This document shows, one piece after another, positions 1-8,494 of a stretch of 64,000 nt of DNA (position 1 is its first letter; each line of letters begins with the position of its first letter). The position numbers and the translations under genes are program-made. Source of the stretch: Acinetobacter lwoffii. GTDB lineage: Bacteria; Pseudomonadota; Gammaproteobacteria; Pseudomonadales; Moraxellaceae. The stretch is taken from contig NZ_CP077369.1 of assembly GCF_019048525.1 (NCBI RefSeq), positions 1,736,001 through 1,800,000 of the forward strand, in the 5' to 3' direction. Below the pieces are notes generated by a model. That model ran no database searches, was not told the origin of the DNA, and saw only the letters and a program-made list of their open reading frames with translations.

Positions 1-416
1 AAAATTAATTTCCAAGGTTCAAACAGGATATAGGCAAACAGTACAGCCGACACTGCACCGGAAGCGCCGAGACTAGCCCAGCGGGCATCATTTTTATGCT
101 TCAGGTAACTGGGTAGAATCGCTGCGATCAGGCCACCGAGGTAAAACAGGATAAAACCCAGGTCATATAGGTATTGACGATAAAAGCTTTCAATCACGCT
201 GCCAAAAAAGAACAGGGTAATCATGTTGAACAGCAGATGTGCCCCATCCGCATGGATAAAGCCATGAGTAATAAAGCGATCATATTGTCCACGTTGCAGT
301 GCCGGTGGCCAGAAAATCAGGCGATTCATCACCGTCTCTTTGGAGAAAGCAATAAATGACACAATACAGGTGATCAGAATAATAGTAACGGTATGATTAA
401 AAGGTAAATCAAGCAT
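1..416 (-). CDS. Rhomboid-family intramembrane serine protease (3' end outside window)
   Basis: Reading the minus strand from the ATG at 416 gives 138 codons with no stop before the window edge. The protein is very hydrophobic. It has the rhomboid signature GASGA with the expected catalytic serine at about residue 119, and an upstream membrane segment of the HLLFNM type (about residues 60-65) with histidines and asparagine typical of rhomboid TM2. The C-terminal part, which should carry the catalytic histidine, lies beyond base 1. Rhomboids cleave substrates within the membrane; no substrate can be named. A second, separate rhomboid gene lies at 11749-12567. Family assignment is solid and function inferred. 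Confidence 0.85.
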   Translation of the reverse strand, partial: MLDLPFNHTVTIILITCIVSFIAFSKETVMNRLIFWPPALQRGQYDRFITHGFIHADGAHLLFNMITLFFFGSVIESFYRQYLYDLGFILFYLGGLIAAILPSYLKHKNDARWASLGASGAVSAVLFAYILFEPWKLI

Positions 417-574
417 ATAAATGATTCTAATGGTGCCTATTTGCCAATTATCATGCCATTAAAATGGAGCTAAAGTTGTACTTTTATAATAAATCCGACA
501 ATTTTAGTTGATTTTTAAAAATTACCCCGCATCTTCAGTTAAAATGGCCGCTTGAGCTTGAGGAAATTATTGTT

Positions 575-1213
575 ATGTCGACTGAGAACAGCAGCACTCC
601 AGTTGTTGGTGAAATTCCCAACTTATTGATTACACCAACAGCACAAGAGTATTTAAAGGATCTACTGGATAAACAGAACACCCCGGGTATTGGTGTGCGT
701 GTTTTTGTAGAGCATCCGGGTACTCCTCGCGCTGAATGTTGCATGGCCTATAGTGCACCTGATGAAGTTGTACCGACAGATTATAAGCAGGAATATCCTG
801 ATTTCCCTGCTTTTATCGACTCGCCATCAATTCCGTATTTACTCGATGCCGTGATTGATTACAACAAAGACCGTTTTGGCGGTCAGTTGACTTTCCGTGC
901 ACCGAACTCCAAAGTGCCACGCGTAGGTCCAGATGCATCAGTAGAAGAGCGTATTACCTATGTATTACAGTCTGAAATTAACCCGGGTCTGGCAGGCCAT
1001 GGCGGTAACTGTGCACTGGTTGAAGTTAAAGAAGACCCTGAAAAAGGTTTAACCGCTGTACTTAAATTTGGTGGTGGTTGCCAGGGCTGTTCAGCGATTG
1101 ATATCACTTTGAAACAAGGTGTTGAAACCACATTAAAACAACATGTACCAGAGTTAATGCATGTCGTTGATGAAACGGATCATAGTCAGTCTGAAGGTGC
1201 GTATATGAAATAA
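575..1213 (+). CDS. nfuA: Fe-S biogenesis protein NfuA
   Basis: 212 aa. The first ~110 residues are an A-type (IscA-like) scaffold domain. The C-terminal Nfu domain carries the CxxC pair in GGCQGC (C169, C172), which binds a [4Fe-4S] cluster at the dimer interface. NfuA carries clusters to apo-proteins in the cytosol, especially under oxidative or iron stress. Length and two-domain order match the family (about 190-210 aa). The gene stands alone between a rhomboid gene and an iron receptor and has its own terminator at 1251. Proximity to an iron-uptake gene fits iron metabolism, but no shared transcript is evident. Confidence 0.95.
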   Translation: MSTENSSTPVVGEIPNLLITPTAQEYLKDLLDKQNTPGIGVRVFVEHPGTPRAECCMAYSAPDEVVPTDYKQEYPDFPAFIDSPSIPYLLDAVIDYNKDRFGGQLTFRAPNSKVPRVGPDASVEERITYVLQSEINPGLAGHGGNCALVEVKEDPEKGLTAVLKFGGGCQGCSAIDITLKQGVETTLKQHVPELMHVVDETDHSQSEGAYMK

Positions 1214-1250
1214 GCTGTTCTATATAACAGTTTATTTATCGCATTTTAAA

Positions 1251-1276
1251 AACCTCGAAATTTCGAGGTTTTTTTA
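1251..1276 (+). terminator. Rho-independent terminator of nfuA
   Basis: A 20-base perfect palindrome (arms AACCTCGAAA / TTTCGAGGTT) runs directly into a T tract, 37 bases after the nfuA stop. Confidence 0.9.
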
Positions 1277-1305
1277 TTTCTGGATTAAAAACAAGTGAAT
1301 GTTAA

Positions 1306-1320
1306 TGATAATAATTATCA
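1306..1320. promoter_or_regulatory. Predicted Fur box upstream of the TonB-dependent receptor
   Basis: The 15-base sequence TGATAATAATTATCA is a perfect 7-1-7 inverted repeat, the core form of the Fur-binding consensus. It lies 86 bases before the receptor start, where iron-loaded Fur would block RNA polymerase. Binding is inferred from the motif only. Confidence 0.8.
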
Positions 1321-1405
1321 ATAGTAATTGCATTCAATTGAAAAGCTGTTACACTTCGCAACCGAATAAACATGATCTCTTCATAAATATTGGGGCGCGC
1401 AAGGT

Positions 1406-3469
1406 ATGAATAACCCATTCTTAAAAACAACTTTGGCATTTGCTGTATTTACAGCTATGGCGGGAAATACATCTGCAGTAGAAGCTGTTGTTCCACAGGC
1501 GGAAGCGACTAAATTGCAAACGATTGTGGTGACCGCAACAGGTTATGAGCAAGATTTGGCTAAAGCACCAGCTTCCATTACCGTGATTGATCGTGAAGAA
1601 TTAGATAAACGTGAATATAACGACATTACTGATGTACTGCGTAATACGCCCGGGGTAGTGGTTTCAGGTGCAGGTTCTGCACAGACCATCAGTATTCGTG
1701 GTATGAGTTCAAACTATACTTTGTTTCTGGTCGATGGTAAGCGTCAGTACGGCAAGGATGTCAATCCGAATGGAGACGATGGAGGTTTTGAGAAAAATAT
1801 TCTGCCACCTATTTCAGCAATTGAACGTATTGAAGTGATCCGTGGTCCAGCTTCTACACTTTATGGTACAGATGCCATGGGCGGTGTAGTGAATATTATT
1901 ACCAAAAAAGTGTCGGATGAATGGTCTGGCAATGTTGAATTGGGAACCACGATTCAGGACAGTAGCCGTTCAGGTGATATTAAAAATGCTTCTGCATATC
2001 TTGCTGGTCCTTTAATTGCAGATAAGCTTGGTTTGCAACTGGCAGTCAATAAGCAGGAACGTAATGAAGACCGTTATGTTGGCGGTTTTCGTGGCACGGA
2101 ACGTGAAAGCTTAAATTCACGCCTGACTTATGCCATTAATGATGATCATGATGTACAAGTTGAAGCTAATTTCGTGCAGCAGGAATCAACTACGTCTGTA
2201 GGGGAAACGGTAGCACCTGCTCAAGGTGCTGCAGATTCGTTTTCGCGCAATTATCGTAATGTTTATTCATTAACCCATAATGGCCGTTATAGCGATAACT
2301 TAGACAGTTCATCATATATTCAATATGAAAATTCAAAAAATCCGGATCGAGGCAATACGGAACTGGGTACCAAAGGAATTACCTTGGATACCTGGACTGC
2401 TAACAGTCAATGGAATTTGTTATTGGGTGACCATACTTTATCATTTGGTGGATATTTTAAAGATGAAAAGCTCGAAGATAAAGCCACTAACCGTAATCCG
2501 AATTCACCTGAGTTTAGTGAATTGACGCGATGGTCTGCTGCAGCATTCTTGGAAGATACCTGGAGCATGACAGATCGTTTCGATTTAACAGCCGGCCTAC
2601 GTTATGACCATGATGAAAACTATAGTGGTCATTTATCACCACGTCTGTATGGGGTGTACGCTGTAAATGATAATTTTGTGGTAAAAGGCGGTGTAGCTAC
2701 AGGTTATAAACAACCTGATATTCGTGCAGCCACTGAAGGTTTCTATAGTGTTACCGGTGGTAGCGGTTCACCCTTAGCAACAGGGCGTGGCATCATTCGT
2801 GCGAATCCGGATTTAGAACCTGAATCGAGTCTATCTACTGAACTGGGCTTCAACTGGAAAAATGATTATATCAATACATCGCTGACTGGCTTTATCACTA
2901 AATATGAAGACCGTATAACAGAAGTTCGTGCCTGCGAAACCGATACTGATGGCACCACAACAAACCGCAATAATTGGCAGAATTGGAAATGTTTCGAAGG
3001 AGATATTCCATTTTACTTTATTAGTGAACGGATCAACGTGGATGAAGCAGAAATTCGTGGTGTAGAAGCAACGGTAGAAGCCAGTCTGAATGATTACACG
3101 ACATTGACTGCTAACTATACCTATACCGATTCAGAGTTTAAATCGGGTGCTTTTAAAGGCCAGCCACTGAACCAGATGCCAGAACACATGTTTAATATTG
3201 GTGTGGATTATGAGCTAAATGATGCACTCAATGTATGGAGCCGCTTGCACCACCGTTCTGAAACCTCTGCTTACTTGAGCCGTACATCTATGGCTCAGCC
3301 AAACCCAGGTTACCAATTTGTAGATGTCGGCTTTAACTATAAATTCAGTCCGAATCTAACAGGTAAATTTGGTGTCTATAACCTACTGGATGAAAAAGCT
3401 GAAGATATTGATGGTGATCAACTATTGGATGGTCGTCGTTACGGTATCAGTCTGAATGCAAAATTCTAA
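1406..3469 (+). CDS. TonB-dependent siderophore receptor (catecholate/FepA-CirA type)
   Basis: 687 aa. An N-terminal signal peptide (about residues 1-25, cleavage near TSAVEA) precedes a TonB-box-like stretch (LQTIVVTAT, about 38-46). A plug domain follows with the typical IERIEVIRGPASTLYGTDAMGGVVNIITK segment type, then a 22-strand beta-barrel ending in aromatic/basic residues (...SLNAKF). Such receptors take ferric siderophores across the outer membrane using TonB-ExbBD energy. The plug resembles enterobactin/colicin I receptors, but the ligand cannot be decided from sequence. The perfect Fur box at 1306 indicates iron repression. An IS3-family element sits 5 bases after the stop codon and separates the gene from the hairpin at 4801, which was probably its terminator. 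Confidence 0.92.
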   Translation: MNNPFLKTTLAFAVFTAMAGNTSAVEAVVPQAEATKLQTIVVTATGYEQDLAKAPASITVIDREELDKREYNDITDVLRNTPGVVVSGAGSAQTISIRGMSSNYTLFLVDGKRQYGKDVNPNGDDGGFEKNILPPISAIERIEVIRGPASTLYGTDAMGGVVNIITKKVSDEWSGNVELGTTIQDSSRSGDIKNASAYLAGPLIADKLGLQLAVNKQERNEDRYVGGFRGTERESLNSRLTYAINDDHDVQVEANFVQQESTTSVGETVAPAQGAADSFSRNYRNVYSLTHNGRYSDNLDSSSYIQYENSKNPDRGNTELGTKGITLDTWTANSQWNLLLGDHTLSFGGYFKDEKLEDKATNRNPNSPEFSELTRWSAAAFLEDTWSMTDRFDLTAGLRYDHDENYSGHLSPRLYGVYAVNDNFVVKGGVATGYKQPDIRAATEGFYSVTGGSGSPLATGRGIIRANPDLEPESSLSTELGFNWKNDYINTSLTGFITKYEDRITEVRACETDTDGTTTNRNNWQNWKCFEGDIPFYFISERINVDEAEIRGVEATVEASLNDYTTLTANYTYTDSEFKSGAFKGQPLNQMPEHMFNIGVDYELNDALNVWSRLHHRSETSAYLSRTSMAQPNPGYQFVDVGFNYKFSPNLTGKFGVYNLLDEKAEDIDGDQLLDGRRYGISLNAKF

Positions 3470-3519
3470 GCAAATGTCTTGTCCTGAAATAGATTGACAG
3501 TATTCCACTTCAAACCGAG

Positions 3520-4329
3520 TTAAGCAATTAGCTCGGTTTTTGTTTGCTCATACATCTGATTCGGGGTGTTCATATTTAAACTTAAATGCGGTCTATAACA
3601 ATTGTAAATCATGATAGATTCCGCAATTAAGTGATCTAACTCCTTCATGGTTTGACATCGCGTGGTTAAAAACTCCTGCTTTAATATTCCATTAATTCGC
3701 TCTGCTAATGCATTCTGATAACAGTCCTTGCCATCTGTCATGGAAGGACATATCCCATAATGGCGCAATGCCGATTGATATAGCTCAGAGCAATACTGAG
3801 AGCCTCTGTCTGAATGGTGAATCATCCTGGCTGCCCGATCTGTCACATGCTGCATCGCCATATGTAGTGCCTGCACAACATTCTCTGCACGCATATCATT
3901 CGATAACTTATAACCTTTAATCTGTCGGGTATAAGCATCTGTCACCAAGGATAAATAATGCACACCTTCAGCACTCTCAACATAGGTAATATCACTAACA
4001 AAGACTTCATTGGCTTGCACCGCTGAATAATCCTTTAATAAATTTGGATGCTTCTTCATCCAATGCTTGCTATCCGTAGTTTTTGTATAGCGACGCTTAG
4101 GGCGAATCAATAAGTTATTTTCTTTCAATATTTTAAATAACTGATCCCGTCCACACTTTAAACCACGTTGCAACAATTTGCCTTTAATAAGCCAATACAG
4201 CTTACGTGTTCCGATACTTGGCATGAGACAGCGATATTCCATAACCAACTCAAGTATTTGTTCAGTTGCTTGTGCAGTCATTTGAGCACGTTTTTCTGCT
4301 TGATAATAAGCTTGTCGGGTGATTCCCAA
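3520..4329 (-). CDS. IS3-family transposase OrfB (DDE integrase domain)
   Basis: 269 aa as read from a TTG at 4329. The frame is open further upstream and overlaps the end of orfA in the -1 frame, so the functional product is most likely an OrfAB fusion made by -1 frameshifting near the AAAG runs around 4360-4375. An N-terminal HTH_21-like part (about 1-90) precedes an rve integrase core. The catalytic triad is visible as D in FVSDITY, D in HHSDRGSQY and E in ALAERINGILKQEF. It cuts and joins the ends of the surrounding IS element. Confidence 0.93.
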   Translation of the reverse strand: MGITRQAYYQAEKRAQMTAQATEQILELVMEYRCLMPSIGTRKLYWLIKGKLLQRGLKCGRDQLFKILKENNLLIRPKRRYTKTTDSKHWMKKHPNLLKDYSAVQANEVFVSDITYVESAEGVHYLSLVTDAYTRQIKGYKLSNDMRAENVVQALHMAMQHVTDRAARMIHHSDRGSQYCSELYQSALRHYGICPSMTDGKDCYQNALAERINGILKQEFLTTRCQTMKELDHLIAESIMIYNCYRPHLSLNMNTPNQMYEQTKTELIA

Positions 4330-4352
4330 CCACTGACAATAACGTGAAACGC

Positions 4353-4742
4353 TTAGTCTTCTTTGGCTTTGCCAATCTTTGAAACGTGCTCGGTATACTT
4401 TTTTCCAAGATCAGTCCCACATTCTTTATCAATGTGATAAATCACATCCTGAATAAATTCAGTTTTAAGCTTTTCTGCGGCTAACTGCTTTTCTAATTGG
4501 CGGATTCGTTGTTGGGGTGTCAATTGGCGTTTAGAAGAAGTCGGCATATTCGAAGTCCAGTCCTGTTGTCCGTGCTTGCGTAACCATACCAGCACAGTTG
4601 ATCTTCCTTGAATACCATATTTTGCCTGAGCTTGCTTATAAGTAATTTGCCCTTTTTCTACTTCATGTACCACCATCATTTTAAAGGCAAAGCTATAGTC
4701 ACGTTGTGTACGTTTAACTCGTTGTTCTCGTTTATGTTCCAT
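4353..4742 (-). CDS. IS3-family transposase OrfA (helix-turn-helix protein)
   Basis: 129 aa. The N-terminal HTH (SFAFKMMVVHEVEKGQITY onward) resembles the transposase_8 family. A leucine-zipper-like stretch follows (QQRIRQLEKQLAAEKLKTEF, about residues 76-95), as in IS3 OrfA proteins that bind the inverted repeats. Its stop lies inside the upstream extension of OrfB, in the arrangement used for programmed -1 frameshifting. Confidence 0.92.
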   Translation of the reverse strand: MEHKREQRVKRTQRDYSFAFKMMVVHEVEKGQITYKQAQAKYGIQGRSTVLVWLRKHGQQDWTSNMPTSSKRQLTPQQRIRQLEKQLAAEKLKTEFIQDVIYHIDKECGTDLGKKYTEHVSKIGKAKED

Positions 4743-4798
4743 AAAATAAGTCTCTTAAGGTGTAAACTTATTTCAGGACGGGACAAAATGAAAATATA

Positions 4799-4826
4799 AA
4801 AAGCCGCTTTATAGCGGCTTTTTTAT
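4799..4826. terminator. Bidirectional hairpin terminator between the IS3 element and 4827-5828
   Basis: AAGCCGCTTTATAGCGGCTT flanked by an A run on the left and a T run on the right can terminate from both sides. It serves the minus-strand gene ending at 4827 and, before IS insertion, very probably the siderophore receptor ending at 3469. Confidence 0.88.
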
Positions 4827-5828
4827 TTAAATCTTAAGAATTTTCAAAGTATCTTCATGATAATAAAATTGTTCCAGATATTTGCGTGCACGCTCACGTA
4901 AATGGCCTTGAGAAACCATCTGCTGGATTACCGGACTGAGCAGTTGCTGCAATTCATTCTGAATTAGCGCTTCATCAATATTCAGATCACGTAATAACTG
5001 ATCAAAGGTATGTTCCTGATTGCGGACATACCAGGTATGAATTCCGTCATGCACTTGCTGCTGCAGATAGTCTGTCTGACGTATATGATCCCAGATATCA
5101 TGACCTAAGCCGACCGTCTGATTCAGGTCCTGCAGCTCAATATAATTCTTCAAGACCGATACTGGCATGTCTTTGATTTTATGCCAGAGATTGGCCTGAA
5201 AATGATAGAGTTTTTCATCGTCAAAATGCTGGTTCAGCACATGCTCACTCATCTGGCTGAGCTTTAGAATGTTCTTTTGCAGATAACGTGCAATGGTGCT
5301 ATCGAGGTTGGTATCGGTAACATTTTCCAGTACCGATTTGCCCATTTTCATAAAGCGGGAAACCCCGGGTACGCTTTTGGCAATCATGGAGTTATCCAGA
5401 TAATCCTGAATGGAATGCTGGATCAATTGGGTAATCATGGCGGAAAATGCCGGATTATTCACTATGGTTTTAATCAGACGCTGCCGATGGCCACTTTTAC
5501 TGGCCACATACTGGGCGATCTTGTCTACGGTCAGTACTGGAATCAGATCGGCAATCGTGGTGGAATCATTGGTCGGATGCACCAGGGCAAAACGGATATG
5601 CTCGGCAATCTGTTCAATCAGAAAGCTGCTGGCGGCAGTACCCAGAATCTGTTTTTGTAAAAGCTGGTTGATCAGTTCACAACTCCACAGCTCTTTCAGC
5701 GTCTGTTTACGTAGCCACAAATAAAATGCATGAAACTCGCTTTGAATCGTTTCAGATTGAGAAAATGCCTGATCGAGAAAATCAAGTTGAGCATCGATCA
5801 ACTGCTCAATCATCGGGTGTTTCTGCAT
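4827..5828 (-). CDS. Conserved hypothetical protein, mostly alpha-helical
   Basis: 333 aa with no signal peptide and no clear membrane segment. Composition is rich in Gln, Leu, Ile and His, and the pattern looks all-helical. I recognise no catalytic motif; a distant relation to DUF445-type membrane-associated proteins is possible but not supported by an identifiable motif. It lies 14 bases downstream of the alpha/beta hydrolase gene on the same strand and probably shares its transcript. It ends at the shared hairpin at 4799. The start ATG at 5828 is the only obvious one near the N-terminus apart from Met6. Confidence 0.75.
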   Translation of the reverse strand: MQKHPMIEQLIDAQLDFLDQAFSQSETIQSEFHAFYLWLRKQTLKELWSCELINQLLQKQILGTAASSFLIEQIAEHIRFALVHPTNDSTTIADLIPVLTVDKIAQYVASKSGHRQRLIKTIVNNPAFSAMITQLIQHSIQDYLDNSMIAKSVPGVSRFMKMGKSVLENVTDTNLDSTIARYLQKNILKLSQMSEHVLNQHFDDEKLYHFQANLWHKIKDMPVSVLKNYIELQDLNQTVGLGHDIWDHIRQTDYLQQQVHDGIHTWYVRNQEHTFDQLLRDLNIDEALIQNELQQLLSPVIQQMVSQGHLRERARKYLEQFYYHEDTLKILKI

Positions 5829-5842
5829 AGCATCTCTGAAAC

Positions 5843-6880
5843 TTAATTTAAAGGAATGAGTTTATCAGCAAGCGGGTTTTTTAGGGTCTGCGTCTTGGCC
5901 AGAAAAGGCAAATAATGTTGTGCAACCTGTTTTTCTGCTTCAAGAATCGGCATATGCCCGACATTATTTAAAATCACTGGCTTCTCGGCACGTTTCAGCA
6001 GGGCATGTAGCTCTTTGACTACTTCGACATTAATGATCCGATCCTGTCTGCCCCATAAAATCAAGGTGGGTGCTTCAACCGTACGCATCAGGCGGGCAAA
6101 GGTTTCCGGTGTATAAATCCGATTTAGCATCACCACCTGATCAATCGATTTGCTGGTTTGTTCAGCGCGTGAAATCAACAGTTTTTCCTGTGCATGCCGT
6201 AACTGATAAGGAATCACTGGCGGATTCTGCATCAGCTGTTTGGAAACATCTTGCAGATCACCGGGTTTGCTGACGATCAGGTCTTTTAAGGCTTGAGGAT
6301 CTTTGGTATAGGGAGTATTCCCCATTTTGTAAAGACCAGCACTATTGATTAAAAAAAGACTTTGCGTATCGAAAGGATATTGTGAAGCATACACCGTAGC
6401 AATCGATCCACCCAGAGAGTGCCCAGCAATATGTAAATTCTCGTCCACATTTAAGGTTTCAATAAATAGACGTAATTGGGAGGTCACATTGGGCACAGAA
6501 ACATCAAAATTGTCCGGAACTTTGGTGTCACCGTTGCTCGGCAGATCCGGAATAATGACATGATAATAGGGCGTCAGAAACTGGGCGACCTGGTTCCAGT
6601 TGTCGCGCGTGCCTGCCAGACCATGAATCAGTAGAATAGATGGTTTGTTCTTGGCACCGCCTTCGCTATAGCTCCAGGTGACCTCGCCAATTTTGAGGGT
6701 CTTGGATTTGAGACCGGCAAGGCTGCGTTCTTGCAACAGATGCTGCTGCAAGACTTTGGCAGATGTTTCATTTTTCTGGCTAAACAGTATTTGAGCATGT
6801 GTCAGGCCCGGTAATGCCATGCTTAAGGCAACCAAGCCTGAACAAATCATTTTCGAGCGCAATTTTATTATTTTCTTCAT
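5843..6880 (-). CDS. Exported alpha/beta-hydrolase (lipase/esterase-like)
   Basis: 345 aa from the ATG at 6880. The frame opens 15 codons earlier, but the GGGGAA ribosome site and the signal peptide (MKKIIKLRSK, then a hydrophobic core ending LTHAQ, about 1-30) favour 6880. The alpha/beta-hydrolase fold shows the oxyanion HG in LLIHGLAG (about 84-90), the nucleophile elbow GHSLGG (S155), the acid in WGRQD (D280) and the histidine in NVGHMP (H309). It probably hydrolyses esters in the periplasm or outside the cell; the substrate is unknown. It is likely co-transcribed with the downstream hypothetical gene at 4827. Confidence 0.88.
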   Translation of the reverse strand: MKKIIKLRSKMICSGLVALSMALPGLTHAQILFSQKNETSAKVLQQHLLQERSLAGLKSKTLKIGEVTWSYSEGGAKNKPSILLIHGLAGTRDNWNQVAQFLTPYYHVIIPDLPSNGDTKVPDNFDVSVPNVTSQLRLFIETLNVDENLHIAGHSLGGSIATVYASQYPFDTQSLFLINSAGLYKMGNTPYTKDPQALKDLIVSKPGDLQDVSKQLMQNPPVIPYQLRHAQEKLLISRAEQTSKSIDQVVMLNRIYTPETFARLMRTVEAPTLILWGRQDRIINVEVVKELHALLKRAEKPVILNNVGHMPILEAEKQVAQHYLPFLAKTQTLKNPLADKLIPLN

Positions 6881-7195
6881 TGGCCATTCCCCAAAACAAA
6901 CCCAGTGAGCAAATTGCTCAATCAAAATACTTCCATGTTATAAATTTGCAATTTTCATTCAAATAAAAACATTATTCTTCATTCTATTTTAAATCAATCT
7001 TTGCGCTTGTCACCCATTAGTTTTTTGCTAGGTTGCATTAAATGACTGGAAAATGTGATGTATTACGCATAAATTCCCTGCAGAAATGAAATTAGATAAA
7101 TGCTAAAAATTTAATCAGCTAAGATTTTTTGCAAGTGACATTCAAAAAAACTGGCAGTAAGATATTGCAACTAAAACCATCGGTGATAGAAAAGA

Positions 7196-7810
7196 ATGCT
7201 CACAGCTCAAGAAGCTTTAGAACGTCTTAGACAGGGTAACCAACGTTTTGTCAGTGGCGATACCACGCATCCAAAACAACTTAGCCACCAACAGCGCGCA
7301 GAAATGGCAGAGGATCAGAATCCGTTTGCGATTGTCTTGGGATGTTCAGATTCGCGCGTTCCAGCCGAAATGGTTTTTGATCAGGGTCTCGGTGACCTTT
7401 TTGTGATTCGTGTTGCAGGTAATATTGTTGCACCTTCACAGGTCGGCAGTGTTGAATTTGCCGCGGCACGTTATGATTGCGCGATTGTGGTGGTGTTAGG
7501 TCACAGTCACTGTGGTGCGATTAAAGCCACTATTGATACTTTAATGTGTCCGGATTGCCCGCCATCGGCAAACCTGATGTCGATTGTGAACCGCGTACGT
7601 CCTTCTGTTGAAACCTTAATGCAGACTGAACTGAAAAATGACTTGGCAAAATTATCCAAGCATGCAGTACGTTCCAACGTATTTGCTTCGGTGAATCAGT
7701 TGCGTCATGGTTCGGCCGTTCTGGAAAACCTGATTGGACAAGGAAAATTAAAAGTCGTGGGTGCTGAATATTCACTGGAAACTGGTGAAGTGACCTTCTT
7801 TGATTTCTAA
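7196..7810 (+). CDS. Beta-class carbonic anhydrase
   Basis: 204 aa. Zinc ligands C50 (GCSDSR), H103 and C106 (GHSHCGA) are present with the D52-R54 dyad, which is the full beta-carbonic anhydrase active site. It interconverts CO2 and bicarbonate in the cytoplasm. Length matches the family. The gene stands alone. The 270 bases upstream are AT-rich and hold no gene. It ends before the bidirectional hairpin at 7844. Confidence 0.95.
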   Translation: MLTAQEALERLRQGNQRFVSGDTTHPKQLSHQQRAEMAEDQNPFAIVLGCSDSRVPAEMVFDQGLGDLFVIRVAGNIVAPSQVGSVEFAAARYDCAIVVVLGHSHCGAIKATIDTLMCPDCPPSANLMSIVNRVRPSVETLMQTELKNDLAKLSKHAVRSNVFASVNQLRHGSAVLENLIGQGKLKVVGAEYSLETGEVTFFDF

Positions 7811-7843
7811 TCACGATTCATCTAAATACATTCTAAAATAAGT

Positions 7844-7869
7844 TAAAGGCGCTTTATAAAGCGCCTTTA
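7844..7869. terminator. Bidirectional hairpin between carbonic anhydrase and tesA
   Basis: TAAAGGCGC / GCGCCTTTA arms around a short AT loop. The tesA stop codon (7854-7856) is inside the hairpin. Both convergent genes end here. The T tract is short, so strength is uncertain. Confidence 0.65.
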
Positions 7870-8483
7870 ATGTATGGATAAGCATTATTTAACAGGATCG
7901 TCTGTGCTTTGGCATTTGGGTGAATCAGATCCTTTTGCATCAGGGTTTTATTACCGGCGACACCTTGCATAAAGAAAGGCAATAACTTCACCTTATATTG
8001 CTGACTCACCACTTTATAATTATTTTCAAAAGCCTTGCTATAGGCCTGCCCGTAATTAGGCGGCATTTTCATGCCAAATACAATGACCTTAGCCTTGGCT
8101 TTCTGGCTCTGCTGAATCAGACTGGCTAAATTTTTTTGAATCATTTGTGGTGGTTGTCCACGCAAGCCATCATTGCCACCTAACTCAATGACCACAAGGT
8201 CTGGACGATGCGTCTGCAGCAATTTTGGCAGTCTGGCCAGTGCTCCGCTGGTGGTTTCGCCACTGACACTTGCATTGACCACTTTATGCTGTTTCGGATA
8301 CTGTTGCTCTAAACGCTTTTGTAATAAATGTACCCAACCTTGCTGGGGCTGGATACCATAACCTGCACTTAAACTATCACCTAAAATCATAATCGTCTTT
8401 GCTGAGACCCCAAGAGGTAACAGGCACAGACTGAGCACAAAAAAGTAAGGCAATAGCCGAGTTTTCTGATTAAGATCTTTCAT
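7854..8483 (-). CDS. tesA: Periplasmic SGNH esterase / acyl-CoA thioesterase I
   Basis: 209 aa from the ATG at 8483; a GTG three codons upstream is the alternative. A signal peptide (about 1-28, ending VSA) precedes the SGNH-hydrolase block I GDSLSAGYG (nucleophile S37), a GGND block (oxyanion Asn) and the C-terminal DLIHP block carrying catalytic Asp and His. TesA hydrolyses acyl thioesters and lysophospholipids in the periplasm. It is divergent from ybbA-ybbP, the same arrangement as in E. coli. Only 11 bases separate the two start codons, so each promoter must lie inside the other gene's coding sequence or very close to it. Confidence 0.93.
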   Translation of the reverse strand: MKDLNQKTRLLPYFFVLSLCLLPLGVSAKTIMILGDSLSAGYGIQPQQGWVHLLQKRLEQQYPKQHKVVNASVSGETTSGALARLPKLLQTHRPDLVVIELGGNDGLRGQPPQMIQKNLASLIQQSQKAKAKVIVFGMKMPPNYGQAYSKAFENNYKVVSQQYKVKLLPFFMQGVAGNKTLMQKDLIHPNAKAQTILLNNAYPYIKGAL

Positions 8484-8494
8484 ATAGGACACGT

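Larger units (their letters stand above)
3475..4785 (-). mobile_element. IS3-family insertion sequence (complete, 1311 bp)
   Basis: Imperfect 25-bp terminal inverted repeats lie at 3475-3499 and 4761-4785; 20 of 25 positions match, both start TGTC and share GTCCTGAAATA. They enclose two overlapping reading frames on the minus strand. AAA flanks both ends (3472-3474 and 4786-4788), consistent with the 3-bp target duplication usual for IS3. Both frames look intact, so the element may be active. It lies between the receptor stop codon (3469) and a hairpin terminator (4801). Confidence 0.9.

Noticed and set aside
6881..6925. Longer N-terminus for the exported hydrolase
   Set aside because: The 15 extra residues would precede a complete signal peptide, and the ribosome site GGGGAA fits the ATG at 6880.
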